The notes below the pieces were generated by a model, which was not told the DNA's origin, searched no databases, and saw only the letters and a program-made list of their open reading frames with translations. From the NCBI GenBank assembly GCA_035519135.1, contig DATIWX010000125.1, positions 83,079 through 147,078 on the forward strand: a stretch of DNA of 64,000 nt. Reading direction: 5' to 3'. This document shows positions 35,518 through 44,637 of the stretch, one piece after another. This DNA is from VBDM01 sp035519135 (GTDB lineage: Bacteria; Pseudomonadota; Gammaproteobacteria; Burkholderiales; SG8-39). Numbering within the stretch: the stretch's first letter is position 1; the number at the start of each line of letters is the position of its first letter. Both the position numbers and the translations under genes were made by a program.

Positions 35518-36687
35518 ATGTCCGCGATGAAGCGACTGTTCCAGCTCATGGCCGATAAGAAGGCCTCAGACATCTTTCTTTCGGTCGGCGCCCCGATCAA
35601 TATCAAGATCAACGGCAATGTCCTGCCCATCAATCAGCAGATGATGGACTCGGCTACCGTGCGCGGCCTGCTCTACGAGGTGGTCGACGACCGGCAGAAA
35701 AGAGACTACGAGGGTACGCTCGAGCTGAACACCGGCTTCACCTTCCCGGGGGTGGGCAGCTTCCGCATCAGCGCTTTCCAGCAGAAAGGCTCGCCCGCGG
35801 TGGTGGTGCGCTTCATCCCCGCCACCATTCCGCCGATCGACACCTTGGGGCTGCCGCCGGTTCTGAAGGACCTGATCCTCGAGAAGCGCGGCCTGATCCT
35901 CATGGTCGGGGCGACCGGCTCGGGAAAATCGACGACGCTCGCAGCCATGCTCGACTATCGCAACGAGCAGCGGACCGGCCATATCTTCACGCTCGAGGAT
36001 CCGATCGAGTTCGTATTCCAGAACAAGAAGTCGATCGTGAACCAGCGCGAGGTCGGGACCGACACCCTCGACATGAAAACGGGTCTGAAGAACGCCCTGC
36101 GCCAGGCGCCCGACGCCATATTGATCGGCGAGGTGCGCGACAAGGAAGGCATGACTTCGGCGATCCAGTACGCCCAGTCGGGGCACCTGTGCCTCGCGAC
36201 GCTGCACGCCAACAACAGCTACCACGCGATGAACCGCATCATCAGCTTCTACCCCCTGGAGAGCCGCAGCGCGCTGCTGCAGGACCTGTCGGCGACCCTC
36301 AAGTGCGTGATCTCGCAGCGCCTGGTGAAGAACGTGAAAGGCACCCGCTCGGCCGCCGTGGAGGTCATGCTCAACAGCCGCTACATCGCCGAGCTGATCG
36401 AGAAGGGCGAGATCAACCAGATGAAGGAAGCGATGGAAAAAGCGCTGACGCCGGGCTCCCAGACCTTCGAGCAGTCGCTGTTCAAGATGATCGGCGAGGG
36501 CATCGTGACCCAGGAGGAAGCCCTTGCGAACGCCGACTCGGCGAACAACCTGCTGTGGCTGATCAACAATACCGAGGCCGGCGCGGCCCTTGTGGCCGGC
36601 AGCGAGAGGAAGGCCGAGGCCAAGCCCGCCATGGATCCCAACACGACCTACAGCAATTTCAAGCTCGGCGAGACCGAGGACGCCTAG
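35518..36687 (+). CDS. pilU: PilT/PilU-family type IV pilus retraction ATPase
   Basis: Hexameric secretion-type ATPase for pilus retraction. The 389-residue protein has an N-terminal PAS-like domain, Walker A GATGSGKST at 131-139, the Asp box around FTLEDPIEF, Walker B with DAILIGEVRD, and the His box HLCLATLHANN. The length, the C-terminal tail and absence of a clear AIRNLIRE motif favour PilU over PilT. No other pilus gene is in the window. It sits between dapD (18 bp upstream) and dapE, so it is probably co-transcribed with lysine genes. Confidence 0.85.
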   Translation: MSAMKRLFQLMADKKASDIFLSVGAPINIKINGNVLPINQQMMDSATVRGLLYEVVDDRQKRDYEGTLELNTGFTFPGVGSFRISAFQQKGSPAVVVRFIPATIPPIDTLGLPPVLKDLILEKRGLILMVGATGSGKSTTLAAMLDYRNEQRTGHIFTLEDPIEFVFQNKKSIVNQREVGTDTLDMKTGLKNALRQAPDAILIGEVRDKEGMTSAIQYAQSGHLCLATLHANNSYHAMNRIISFYPLESRSALLQDLSATLKCVISQRLVKNVKGTRSAAVEVMLNSRYIAELIEKGEINQMKEAMEKALTPGSQTFEQSLFKMIGEGIVTQEEALANADSANNLLWLINNTEAGAALVAGSERKAEAKPAMDPNTTYSNFKLGETEDA

Positions 36688-36718
36688 CAAGCGATGCACC
36701 ATCCCAGGACCCAGCGCT

Positions 36719-37861
36719 ATGGCGGCTGAAGCGGCCGCCACCCTCCGGCTCACGCGCGAGCTGATCGCGCGCCGCTCGATCACCCCGAAGGATGAAGGCT
36801 GCCAGGCGCTGCTCGGCGAGCGCCTGGCGCGCCTGGGCTTCAAGCTCGAGCCGGTCCGGCGCGGCGAGGTGACCAATCTCTGGGCGCGCCGCGGCACCTC
36901 GCGTCCTCTCCTCTGCTTCATCGGCCATACCGACGTCGTTCCGACCGGTCCGCTCGACCAGTGGCACAGCGACCCCTTCGTTCCCACCGAGCGCGAAGGC
37001 AAGCTCTTCGGGCGGGGCGCCGCAGACATGAAGACCTCGATCGCTGCCTTCGTCGTGGCGGTCGAGGATTTCCTCGCGGAGCACGCCTCGCACAAGGGCT
37101 CGATCGCGCTGCTCATCACCTCCGACGAGGAGGGCCCGGCCATGGACGGTACCGTCAAGGTGGTCGAGCTGCTGAAAAGCCGCGGTGAGCACATCGACTA
37201 TTGCGTCGTGGGCGAGCCGACCTGCGCCGAGAAGCTCGGGGACACCATCAAGAACGGACGCCGCGGCTCGCTCGGCGGAGTCCTGCGGGTCAAGGGCGTG
37301 CAGGCGCACATCGCCTATCCGCACCTGGGGAAGAACCCGGTCCATCTCGTTGCGCCGGCGCTCGCCGAGCTCGCCGCCACCGAATGGGACAAAGGCAACG
37401 AATCCTTTCCGCCCACCACCTGGCAGATCTCGAACATCCATGCCGGGACCGGAGCCGACAACGTCACCCCCAACGACGTCGAGATCAAGTTCAACTTCCG
37501 CTTCGGTACCGCGAGCACCGCCGACAGCCTGAAGACGCGCGTCCACGCGGTGCTCGACCGCCACGAGCTCGAATACCGGCTCGACTGGACGCTGTCCGCG
37601 GCGCCCTATCTCACGCCGCGCGGCAAGCTGGTTGACGCGCTGTCGGCAGCGATCCGGGACGTCACCGGCGCGGCGCCCGACGTCAGCACCACGGGCGGAA
37701 CCTCGGACGGGCGCTTCATCGCCCAGATCTGCAGCGAAGTCGTGGAGTTCGGTCCGGTAAACGCCACCATCCACAAGCTCAACGAGCACATCGATCTCGC
37801 CGCGATCGAGCCGCTGCGCGAGATCTACCTGCGCCTGCTGGCACGGCTCCTCGCATCCTGA
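36719..37861 (+). CDS. dapE: succinyl-diaminopimelate desuccinylase DapE
   Basis: Zinc M20-family hydrolase releasing LL-diaminopimelate. The 380-residue protein has the metal ligands in FIGHTDVVPTGP, GRGAADMKTS, TSDEEGPAMDGT and near the C-terminus, with the Gly-Thr-Ser motif GGTSDGRFIA. The start at 36719 gives MAAEAAATLRLTRELIARRS; an in-frame extension upstream would run into pilU. Its TGA overlaps the inferred prmB start. Confidence 0.95.
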   Translation: MAAEAAATLRLTRELIARRSITPKDEGCQALLGERLARLGFKLEPVRRGEVTNLWARRGTSRPLLCFIGHTDVVPTGPLDQWHSDPFVPTEREGKLFGRGAADMKTSIAAFVVAVEDFLAEHASHKGSIALLITSDEEGPAMDGTVKVVELLKSRGEHIDYCVVGEPTCAEKLGDTIKNGRRGSLGGVLRVKGVQAHIAYPHLGKNPVHLVAPALAELAATEWDKGNESFPPTTWQISNIHAGTGADNVTPNDVEIKFNFRFGTASTADSLKTRVHAVLDRHELEYRLDWTLSAAPYLTPRGKLVDALSAAIRDVTGAAPDVSTTGGTSDGRFIAQICSEVVEFGPVNATIHKLNEHIDLAAIEPLREIYLRLLARLLAS

Positions 37862-38745
37862 CGCGCTCCCCTCTTACCCTGCGCGACTGGCTCACCGCGG
37901 CCGAGCGCCGGCTGCGGGCGGCTCGCCTGCACTTCGGACATGGCGCCCACAATGCCCGCGACGAGGCGGCGTGGCTGCTTGCGCACGTGCTCCGGCTTTC
38001 CCACGAGGACCTGGCGCGGTCGGCAAATCGCGAGCTGACCGTTCCGGAGCAGCGCAAGGCCCTGCGCCTGATCGACGAACGCGTGCGCACGCGAAAACCC
38101 CTGGCCTATCTGATCCATGAGGCCTGGCTCGGCGATTACCGCTTCTACGTCGACGAGCGCGTGCTCGTGCCGCGCTCCTTCGTCGCCGAGCTGCTGCGCG
38201 ATCGGCTCAAGCCCTGGACTTCTGGACCGGTGATCCGGGCACTCGATCTGTGCACCGGCTCCGGCTGTCTTGCGATTCTCCTGGCCCTCGCCTTTCCGCG
38301 CGCCGCGGTCGATGCGAGCGACATCTCGCGCGCCGCGCTCGCCGTCGCCCGAAAGAACATCTCGGCCTATGGCCTGGGCCGCCGGATCAGGCTGGTGCGG
38401 GCGGACCTTCTTTCCGGACTCAAACGGAAACAGTACGACCTCATCGTCGCCAACCCGCCCTACGTCGGCGGCGCCGCCATGCGCAGGCTGCCGCCGGAGT
38501 ACCGCCGCGAGCCGCGCCTCGCGCTGGCCGCCGGCGCCGACGGCCTCGCTTTCGTGCGCCGGATCCTGACGAGCGCGGCCGAGCACCTGCGGCCCGGCGG
38601 ACTGCTCGTTGTCGAGGTCGGCCATAGCCGCAGCCGAGTCGAGCGCGCTTTTCCGCGAGTTCCTTTCATCTGGCCGGAGACCAGCGCCGGTGACGACTGC
38701 GTGTTTCTCGCCTATCGCGACGACCTTTACAATAGCCGGCAATGA
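37858..38745 (+). CDS. prmB: 50S ribosomal protein L3 glutamine methyltransferase PrmB, CTG start inferred
   Basis: HemK-family N5-glutamine methyltransferase expected to methylate Gln150 of ribosomal protein L3. The SAM loop LDLCTGSGCLAILLA and catalytic NPPY (VANPPYVGG) are present. The N-terminal helical domain conserved in PrmB (TLRDWL, LHFGHGAHNARDEAAWLL, then VDERVLVPRS) is encoded upstream of the first GTG at 37987. Between the in-frame stop ending at 37635 and 37987 there is no ATG, GTG or TTG. I place the start at CTG 37858, which overlaps the dapE stop as CTGA and yields 295 residues, near the 310 of E. coli. A start at 37987 would give 252 residues and lose about 43 conserved-region residues. 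The stop overlaps the next gene (ATGA). Confidence 0.88.
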   Translation: MTRSPLTLRDWLTAAERRLRAARLHFGHGAHNARDEAAWLLAHVLRLSHEDLARSANRELTVPEQRKALRLIDERVRTRKPLAYLIHEAWLGDYRFYVDERVLVPRSFVAELLRDRLKPWTSGPVIRALDLCTGSGCLAILLALAFPRAAVDASDISRAALAVARKNISAYGLGRRIRLVRADLLSGLKRKQYDLIVANPPYVGGAAMRRLPPEYRREPRLALAAGADGLAFVRRILTSAAEHLRPGGLLVVEVGHSRSRVERAFPRVPFIWPETSAGDDCVFLAYRDDLYNSRQ

Positions 38746-40208
38746 ACGATCCCCGCCCCGCGAAGCTCTGGAATGCCTACGAGCGGCCGCACCTCGATCT
38801 GCGCGAATTCCTCGCACGCATCGAGCAGGCGGGCGAGCTGCTGCGGATTCCCAGCGTCCACTGGAACCTGGAGATGGGTACGCTCGCCGAGGCGGTGAAC
38901 GAGCGATCGAACGCGCCGGCGGTGCTGTTCGAGGACGTGCCCGGCTATCCCAAGGGCTTCCGCACGCTGTCGGGGTCCACCAACTCGATGAAGCGGCTCG
39001 CGATCACCCTCGGCTTCCCGGTTCCCGCGCATCCGCTGGACGTGGTGCGCGCCTACCGCGACCGCATGAAGACCCACGCCCCCATCCCGCCGCACGTGGT
39101 CGGCAAGGGCCCGGTGCTGGAGAACGTGCTCTCCGGGAACGACGTCGACGTGCTCAAGTTTCCCGTTCCCTTCCTCCACGAGCTCGACGGCGGGCGCTAC
39201 ATCGGCACCGACGACCTGGTGATCATGCGCGATCCCGAAGGCGACTGGGTGAACTGCGGGACCTACCGGGTGATGGTGCACGACGCCAAGCGCGTCGGCG
39301 TGTGGATGTCTCCGGGCAAGCACGGCCGGCAGATCCGCGAGAAGTATTTCAAGCGGGGCAAGCCCTGCCCGGTCCTCGTTTCCTGCGGTCACGACCCGAT
39401 GCTGTTCCTGGCGGGCGGCAACGAGCTGCGCTTCGGGCTCTCGGAATACGACTACGCGGGCGGGCACCGCGGGATGCCCTTCGACGTCATCGAGAGCGAG
39501 CTCCACCGCCTGCCGATGCCGGCGCACGCGGAGATCGTTCTCGAGGGCGAGATGCATCCGGGCGAGACCGCTCCCGAAGGACCGTTCGGCGAATTCACCG
39601 GCTACTACGCGGGCGGCAAGAGCGAGCAGCCGGTGATCAGGGTGCAAAGAATCTATCACCGCGACGATCCGATCCTGACCATGGCGACGCCGATGCGCCC
39701 GCCCTCGGATTTCTCCTATAGCAAGTGCGTCATGAAGGCGGGAATGATCTGGGACGAGGTCGAGCGCGCCGGCGTCGCCGGCGTGCAAGGCGTGTGGTGC
39801 CACGAGGCGGGCGGCGCGCGCATGTTCAACGTGATCGCCATCAAGCAGGCCTACGCCGGGCATGCAAGGCAGGCGGCGATGGCCGCGGCGAGCTGCCAGT
39901 CGGGCGCCTACCTCGGGCGCTTCGTGGTCGTCGTCGACGAAGACATCGATCCGACGAACCTGTTCGAGGTGCTGTGGGCGATGTGCACGCGCTGCGACCC
40001 GGCCGAGGACATCGACATCCTGCGCAGGATGTGGAGCGGGCCCCTGGACCCGCGCATCCCGCGCGGCACCACCTGGAACTCCCGCGCCGTGATCGACGCC
40101 TGCCGCCCGTTCGAAATGCTGCAGGACTTCCCGCCCGTGGCGCGCGCCAGCCCGGAACTGCGCGCGAAGATCGAAGCGAAGTTCCGCGACGTCCTGTCGA
40201 AACTCTAG
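38742..40208 (+). CDS. UbiD-family decarboxylase, substrate unknown
   Basis: A 488-residue member of the UbiD family, whose enzymes use prenylated FMN to decarboxylate aromatic or unsaturated acids. The active-site glutamate region IVLEGEMHPGETAPEGPFGEFTGYY (split over residues about 265-290) and YRVMVHDAKRVGVWMSPGKH are visible. The N-terminus (WNAYERPHLDLREFLARIE) differs from the ubiquinone enzyme, so I do not assign ubiD. No ubiX-type flavin prenyltransferase is in the window. It overlaps prmB by four bases (ATGA), so it is translationally coupled to an unrelated gene. Confidence 0.85.
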   Translation: MNDPRPAKLWNAYERPHLDLREFLARIEQAGELLRIPSVHWNLEMGTLAEAVNERSNAPAVLFEDVPGYPKGFRTLSGSTNSMKRLAITLGFPVPAHPLDVVRAYRDRMKTHAPIPPHVVGKGPVLENVLSGNDVDVLKFPVPFLHELDGGRYIGTDDLVIMRDPEGDWVNCGTYRVMVHDAKRVGVWMSPGKHGRQIREKYFKRGKPCPVLVSCGHDPMLFLAGGNELRFGLSEYDYAGGHRGMPFDVIESELHRLPMPAHAEIVLEGEMHPGETAPEGPFGEFTGYYAGGKSEQPVIRVQRIYHRDDPILTMATPMRPPSDFSYSKCVMKAGMIWDEVERAGVAGVQGVWCHEAGGARMFNVIAIKQAYAGHARQAAMAAASCQSGAYLGRFVVVVDEDIDPTNLFEVLWAMCTRCDPAEDIDILRRMWSGPLDPRIPRGTTWNSRAVIDACRPFEMLQDFPPVARASPELRAKIEAKFRDVLSKL

Positions 40209-40219
40209 GCGCCCTGCGC

Positions 40220-40225
40220 TATAAT
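40220..40225 (+). promoter_or_regulatory. -10 element for tRNA-His
   Basis: A perfect TATAAT lies 12 bp upstream of the mature tRNA 5' end, just past the UbiD-family stop codon. The -35 position falls in the last codons of that gene and shows no good match. Confidence 0.5.
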
Positions 40226-40237
40226 CCGGCCCCTACG

Positions 40238-40313
40238 GTGGCCGTAGCTCAGCTGGTAGAGTCCCGGATTGTGATTCCGGTTGTCGTGGGTTCGAATCCC
40301 ATCGGCCACCCCA
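40238..40313 (+). tRNA. tRNA-His (GTG)
   Basis: Complete cloverleaf: 7-bp acceptor GTGGCCG/CGGCCAC, D arm with AGCTGGTAGA, anticodon loop with GTG at 40271-40273, T arm with GGTTCGAATCC, and encoded CCA at 40311-40313. A G precedes position 1 (40237), available for the extra 5' G of histidine tRNA. It reads histidine codons. Confidence 0.97.
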
Positions 40314-40331
40314 TGAGTCGGTCCCTCATGG
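40311..40331. other. hairpin between tRNA-His and RND pump gene
   Basis: CCATGAG (40311-40317) and CTCATGG (40325-40331) form a 7-bp perfect inverted repeat with a 7-base loop. It includes the tRNA CCA and the stop codon of the convergent pump gene. There is no U tract, so it may serve 3' processing or be incidental. Confidence 0.35.
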
Positions 40332-43300
40332 CCCCTCCGCCACCGCGGTTCCCTTCTCCGCGGTACGCGCTTTCCTGCGGCGCGCGATGAGCACGAAGAA
40401 GAGCGGCACGAAGATCGTGGCGACAAACGTGGCGGCGAGCATCCCGCCCACGACGCCGGTTCCCATCGAGCGGCGCGCGCCTGCGCCCGCACCCGAGGAG
40501 AACATGAGCGGGAGTACCCCAAGAACGAAGGCGAGCGAGGTCATGATGATCGGCCGGAAGCGAAGCCGCGCGGCGTTCAACGCCGCGTCGACCGCCGACA
40601 TGCCCTCGAGGAAGCCCTGTTGCGCGAACTCCACGATCAGAATGGCGTTCTTCGCAGCGAGCCCAATCAACACCACCAGCCCGATCTGGAAGTAGATGTC
40701 GTTCTCGAGCCCGCGCATGGCGACGAAGCCGAGCGCGCCACACACGGCAAAGGGCACCGCCATCAGCACCGCGAGGGGCACGAGCCAGCGCTCGTAGAGC
40801 GCGGCGAGGATGAGGAACACCATGACGAGCGCGAGCGCGAAGGCGACCCCCGAGGCGCTGCCGGTGCGCTTTTCCTGGTACGCTTGGCCGCTCCAGGAGA
40901 TCGCGTAGCCCTCGGGCAGGTTCGCAGCGGCCACGTCCTCCACGGCCCTGATCGCCTCGCCGGAGGACACCCCCGGCTTTCCGCCGCCCAGGACCTTCGC
41001 CCCGAGAAAGCCGTTGAAGCGCTCGAGCTGCTCGGGTCCGATCAGGCTCGTTGTGCGGATGAGCGCCTTGAGCGGAATCATCTCCCGCGTGGTGGTGGAA
41101 CGCACGTACACCGCGCCCAGATCCTCGGGCTGCGAGCGAAACGGCGCATCGGCCTGCATCTGCACGCGGAAGGTGCGGCCGAACTTGTTGAAGTCGTTCA
41201 CGTAGAGCGCCGCCATGGTGCTCTGCAGCGCGTCGAACACGTCCTGCACCGGTACGCCGAGCGAAATCGCCTTCTCGCGATCCACCTCGACCTTGAGCTG
41301 CGGCACCGTGGGGCGGTAGAACGAGTTGATCCCCGCAAGCTTGGGGTGCTTCGCGAGCTCCGCCATGAAGGCCTGGGTCACCTTGAACAGCTGAGCCGGG
41401 TCGGGATTGGTACGTGCCTGGAGGTAGACCTCGAAGCCGCCCGCCGTGCCGATGCCGCGGATCGCGGGCGGGTTGAACGCGAGCGCGAGGCCCTCGCGCA
41501 GCGCGGAGCCCTTGCGGATCACGTCGCCGGCGACTTCCTGCGCGGTATTCCCGCCGCGCTCGCTCCAGTCCTTGAGCGGCACGAACATCGTCGCCGCATT
41601 GCTCTTGTTTCCGCCGCCGATGAGGTCGAAGCCGATGACGCCGATGGTCTTCTCCACGCCCGGGTTGGCGCCGATCAGCTTGGAGAGCTCGCCGGCCATC
41701 CTGCCCGTGCGCTCGAGCGTCGCGCCGTCGGGAAGCTGCACGATGCCGAAGATGTAGCCCTGATCCTCGGGCGGCACGAAGCTGCCCGGAATGCGCAGGA
41801 AAAGGCCGACGGTGAGCGCGAACACGCAGAGAAAGGCCGCCGCCGAAGCGATGCGGTGGCGCAGCGCAAGGTTCACGATCTGGAGAAAGCGCACCGTCAC
41901 CCAGCGGAAGCCGCGGTTGAACGGCTCGAAGACGCGCGGCTGGTGCTCGCCTACCCTCATGATGATTGCGCACAGCGCCGGCGTCAGCGTGAGAGCCATG
42001 AATCCGGAGATCACCACCGCGAAGGTGAGCGTAAGCGCGAACTGCCGGTAGAGCTGGCCCGCGATACCGCCGAGGAAGGCGACCGGCACGAACACCGCGC
42101 ACAGCACGAGCACGATCGCGACCACCGCCCCCGAGACCTCGTCCATCGCCTCGAGCGCGGCCTCGAACGGCCGCATCTTTTCCTCGCGCATCAGCCGCTC
42201 GACGTTCTCCATCACCACGATGGCGTCGTCTACCACGATGCCGATCGCGAGCACGAGGGCGAAAAGCGTCAGCGTGTTGATGGTGAAGCCGACGGCCCAG
42301 AGGCCCGCGAAGGCGCCGATGAGCGACACCGGGACCGCGATCATCGGAATGAGCGTGGCGCGCCAGGTCTGCAGGAAGACGAACACCACGATCAACACCA
42401 GCACGGCCGCCTCGAAGATCGTCTTGACCACTTCCTTGATCGATGCGTCGACGAAGCGCGTGGTATCGAAGGGAATCGCGTAGTCGACGCCCTGCGGGAA
42501 GGTGCGCTTGAGCTCCGCCATACGCGTTCGCACCGCCACCGCCACCTCGAGTGCGTTCGCCCCCGGCTGCAGGAAGGTCGCCATGCCGATCGCGGGCTTG
42601 CCGTCGATGGTGTTGAAGGTGTCGTAGTTGAGCGCACCGAGCTCGACGCGTGCGATGTCGCGCACCCGGAGTGCGCCCCCGGGTCCGCTGGCGCGAATCA
42701 CGATGTCACCGAACTGCTCCGGTTCGACGAGACGGCCGGTGGCGGTCACCGTGTAGACGAGCGCCTGGCCGGGCGGCGCGGGCTCGGTGCCGATCTTTCC
42801 GGCGGCGTACTGTGCGTTCTGCGCGCGCAGCGCCGCGGCGACGTCGGACGGCGTGACGCTGAGGCGCGCCATCTTCTCGGTGTTGAGCCAGACGCGCATC
42901 GAATAGTCGCGCGCGCCGAACACGATGACGTCGGCAAGGCCGGGGAGCCGCTTCAGCTCGTCGACGAGGTTGATGCTCGCGTAGTTGGAGAGGAAAAGCG
43001 TGTCGCGCGAATTGTCGGGCGACGAAAGGACGACGAGGTTGAGGATGTCGAAGGAGCGCTTCTGCACGATGACGCCGTTCCTGCGCACGTCGTCGGGCAA
43101 GCGCGGCAGCGCGATCTGCACGCGGTTGTTCACGTTGAACACCGCCTGGTCCACGTTCGTTCCCGGCTCGAAGATGACCGTGATGCTGAGCGCCCCGGTG
43201 GAGGACGCGGTCGAGCTGAAGTAGGAGAGCTTCTCCACGCCCGAGAGCTGCTCCTCGATCGGCGCTGCGACCGTCTTCGTGATCGTCTCGGCGCTCGCGC

Positions 43301-43451
43301 CAGGATAGACGGTGGTGATGAGCACCGTCGGCGGGGCGATCTCCGGGTACTGCGCCACCGCCAGAAGCTTGGCCGCGACCAGGCCCCCGATCACGATGAT
43401 GATGGCGATGACGCCCGCGAACACCGGGCGATGGATGAAGAATCGGGACAT
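40326..43451 (-). CDS. RND-family multidrug efflux transporter (AcrB/MexF-like)
   Basis: Inner-membrane proton-driven pump of the HAE1 type; expels hydrophobic or amphipathic compounds with a periplasmic adaptor and an outer-membrane channel. The 1041-residue protein begins MSRFFIHRPVFAGVIAIIIV and has twelve membrane helices in two repeats. The proton-relay aspartates are in TM4 (IGIVVDDAIVVMENVERLM) and the relay lysine region in TM10 (GLAAKNAILIVEFA). FVPPEDQGY opens the second porter half. Its start is 16 bp downstream of the adaptor gene stop. No outer-membrane factor or regulator gene is adjacent. Confidence 0.94.
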   Translation of the reverse strand: MSRFFIHRPVFAGVIAIIIVIGGLVAAKLLAVAQYPEIAPPTVLITTVYPGASAETITKTVAAPIEEQLSGVEKLSYFSSTASSTGALSITVIFEPGTNVDQAVFNVNNRVQIALPRLPDDVRRNGVIVQKRSFDILNLVVLSSPDNSRDTLFLSNYASINLVDELKRLPGLADVIVFGARDYSMRVWLNTEKMARLSVTPSDVAAALRAQNAQYAAGKIGTEPAPPGQALVYTVTATGRLVEPEQFGDIVIRASGPGGALRVRDIARVELGALNYDTFNTIDGKPAIGMATFLQPGANALEVAVAVRTRMAELKRTFPQGVDYAIPFDTTRFVDASIKEVVKTIFEAAVLVLIVVFVFLQTWRATLIPMIAVPVSLIGAFAGLWAVGFTINTLTLFALVLAIGIVVDDAIVVMENVERLMREEKMRPFEAALEAMDEVSGAVVAIVLVLCAVFVPVAFLGGIAGQLYRQFALTLTFAVVISGFMALTLTPALCAIIMRVGEHQPRVFEPFNRGFRWVTVRFLQIVNLALRHRIASAAAFLCVFALTVGLFLRIPGSFVPPEDQGYIFGIVQLPDGATLERTGRMAGELSKLIGANPGVEKTIGVIGFDLIGGGNKSNAATMFVPLKDWSERGGNTAQEVAGDVIRKGSALREGLALAFNPPAIRGIGTAGGFEVYLQARTNPDPAQLFKVTQAFMAELAKHPKLAGINSFYRPTVPQLKVEVDREKAISLGVPVQDVFDALQSTMAALYVNDFNKFGRTFRVQMQADAPFRSQPEDLGAVYVRSTTTREMIPLKALIRTTSLIGPEQLERFNGFLGAKVLGGGKPGVSSGEAIRAVEDVAAANLPEGYAISWSGQAYQEKRTGSASGVAFALALVMVFLILAALYERWLVPLAVLMAVPFAVCGALGFVAMRGLENDIYFQIGLVVLIGLAAKNAILIVEFAQQGFLEGMSAVDAALNAARLRFRPIIMTSLAFVLGVLPLMFSSGAGAGARRSMGTGVVGGMLAATFVATIFVPLFFVLIARRRKARTAEKGTAVAEGP

Positions 43452-43467
43452 CAGCGCTCCGGCGGGA

Positions 43468-44583
43468 TCAACCGTCCTTCTTCGCCGCCTGCACCGGCGT
43501 CCCGGGTCGCAGCCGCGCGAGGTTGTCGACGATGACGCTCTCGCCGGGCTTGAGGCCTTCGAGTACGACCCAGCCGCTGCCCACCCAGTTGCCGGTCCGG
43601 ATCGTGCGCTGGGTGGCCTTGTTCTCGGGTCCCACCGCCCAGACGAACCGCCCACTCTCGTTCTGCAGCACCGCGGACTGCGGGACGACGATCGCCTGCC
43701 GGTTGCCCGCGATGACCTGAACGCGCACATACTGTCCGGGGAGGACCCGCAGCCCGGGATTGGGGAACTCCGCGCGCATTTGCACGGTGCCCAGCGATGC
43801 GTCGACCGTCGAGCCCGCGAAGTTGAGGCGCCCCTTGGCCGGGAAAGGCGTGCCGTCGGCAGTCTCCATGTCCACCTGCGGGCGCTGCTTCGCCTCGCGG
43901 TTGCGCAGGCCGGCGAAATCCACCTCCGAAAGCGCGAAGCGCACCCAGATCGGATCGGTGCGGGTGATCGTCGTCAGGAGGCTCGCCTCGACGACGGGAA
44001 TGACGAGGCTGCCGATCGACTGCTGCGCGCGACCGGTGATCCCCGCGATCGGGGCCGCGACATTGGTGTAGGACAGGTTGAGCTCGGACTGGCGCACACG
44101 CGCCCTGGCGACCTGCACGGCGGCATTGCTCTGCGCGAGCGTGGCGGCGGCCTGGTCCGCGTACTGCTGGCTGACGAAGCCTTTGGCGATGAGGTCCTTG
44201 GAGCGCTCGTAGTCGCGCTTGGCGAGCTCGTTGCGCGCGAGCTCCTGCGCGAGCGCGCCGCGCTGCTGCTCCAGGTCGATCTCGAAAGGCGCGCGCTCGA
44301 TGCGAAAGAGAGGCGCGCCCTCTTTGACCGTGTCGCCCTCGGTGTAGAGCTGCTGCTCGAGGATTCCCGAAACCCGCGCGCGCACCTGCACTTCGCGCGA
44401 GCCTTCGGTGCGCCCGACCGCCTCGTACACCACCGGCACCTCGCGCAAGGCGACCTGGAGAACGCTCACCGGCACCGCGGGAGGGGCCGCCTGTCCCGCT
44501 GGCGGCGTCTGCGCCTCGCCGCGGTTGCAGCCTGCGAGCGCAGCGCCCAGCGCGACGGCGAGCGCACTTGCAAGAGCCTTCAT
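43468..44583 (-). CDS. RND efflux periplasmic adaptor (membrane fusion lipoprotein)
   Basis: Links the RND pump to an outer-membrane channel. The 371-residue precursor is a lipoprotein: lipobox LAGC with acylated Cys19 after a hydrophobic signal. It then has the lipoyl-like domain (RARVSGILEQQLYTEGDTVKEG in the first half), a coiled-coil hairpin (LAQELARNELAKRDYERSKDL), a beta-barrel domain and a membrane-proximal domain. GGAGG lies 7 nt upstream of the ATG. It probably forms an operon with the pump. Confidence 0.93.
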   Translation of the reverse strand: MKALASALAVALGAALAGCNRGEAQTPPAGQAAPPAVPVSVLQVALREVPVVYEAVGRTEGSREVQVRARVSGILEQQLYTEGDTVKEGAPLFRIERAPFEIDLEQQRGALAQELARNELAKRDYERSKDLIAKGFVSQQYADQAAATLAQSNAAVQVARARVRQSELNLSYTNVAAPIAGITGRAQQSIGSLVIPVVEASLLTTITRTDPIWVRFALSEVDFAGLRNREAKQRPQVDMETADGTPFPAKGRLNFAGSTVDASLGTVQMRAEFPNPGLRVLPGQYVRVQVIAGNRQAIVVPQSAVLQNESGRFVWAVGPENKATQRTIRTGNWVGSGWVVLEGLKPGESVIVDNLARLRPGTPVQAAKKDG

Positions 44584-44637
44584 CAAGATCCTCCGGTCGA
44601 GTATGTGCGTTTTCCGCAAGCGCAGAAGGCCAGACCG

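Noticed and set aside
38742..40208. Naming the decarboxylase ubiD of ubiquinone synthesis
   Set aside because: The N-terminus differs from the ubiquinone enzyme and the context gives no support.
40311..40331. Terminator for tRNA-His
   Set aside because: The stem lacks a U tract and uses the tRNA CCA as one arm, so termination is not supported.
40620..43535. 971-codon open frame on plus, opposite the RND pump
   Set aside because: Composition (His, Arg, Asp, Glu repeats) is that of an antisense shadow; the pump frame has all family motifs.
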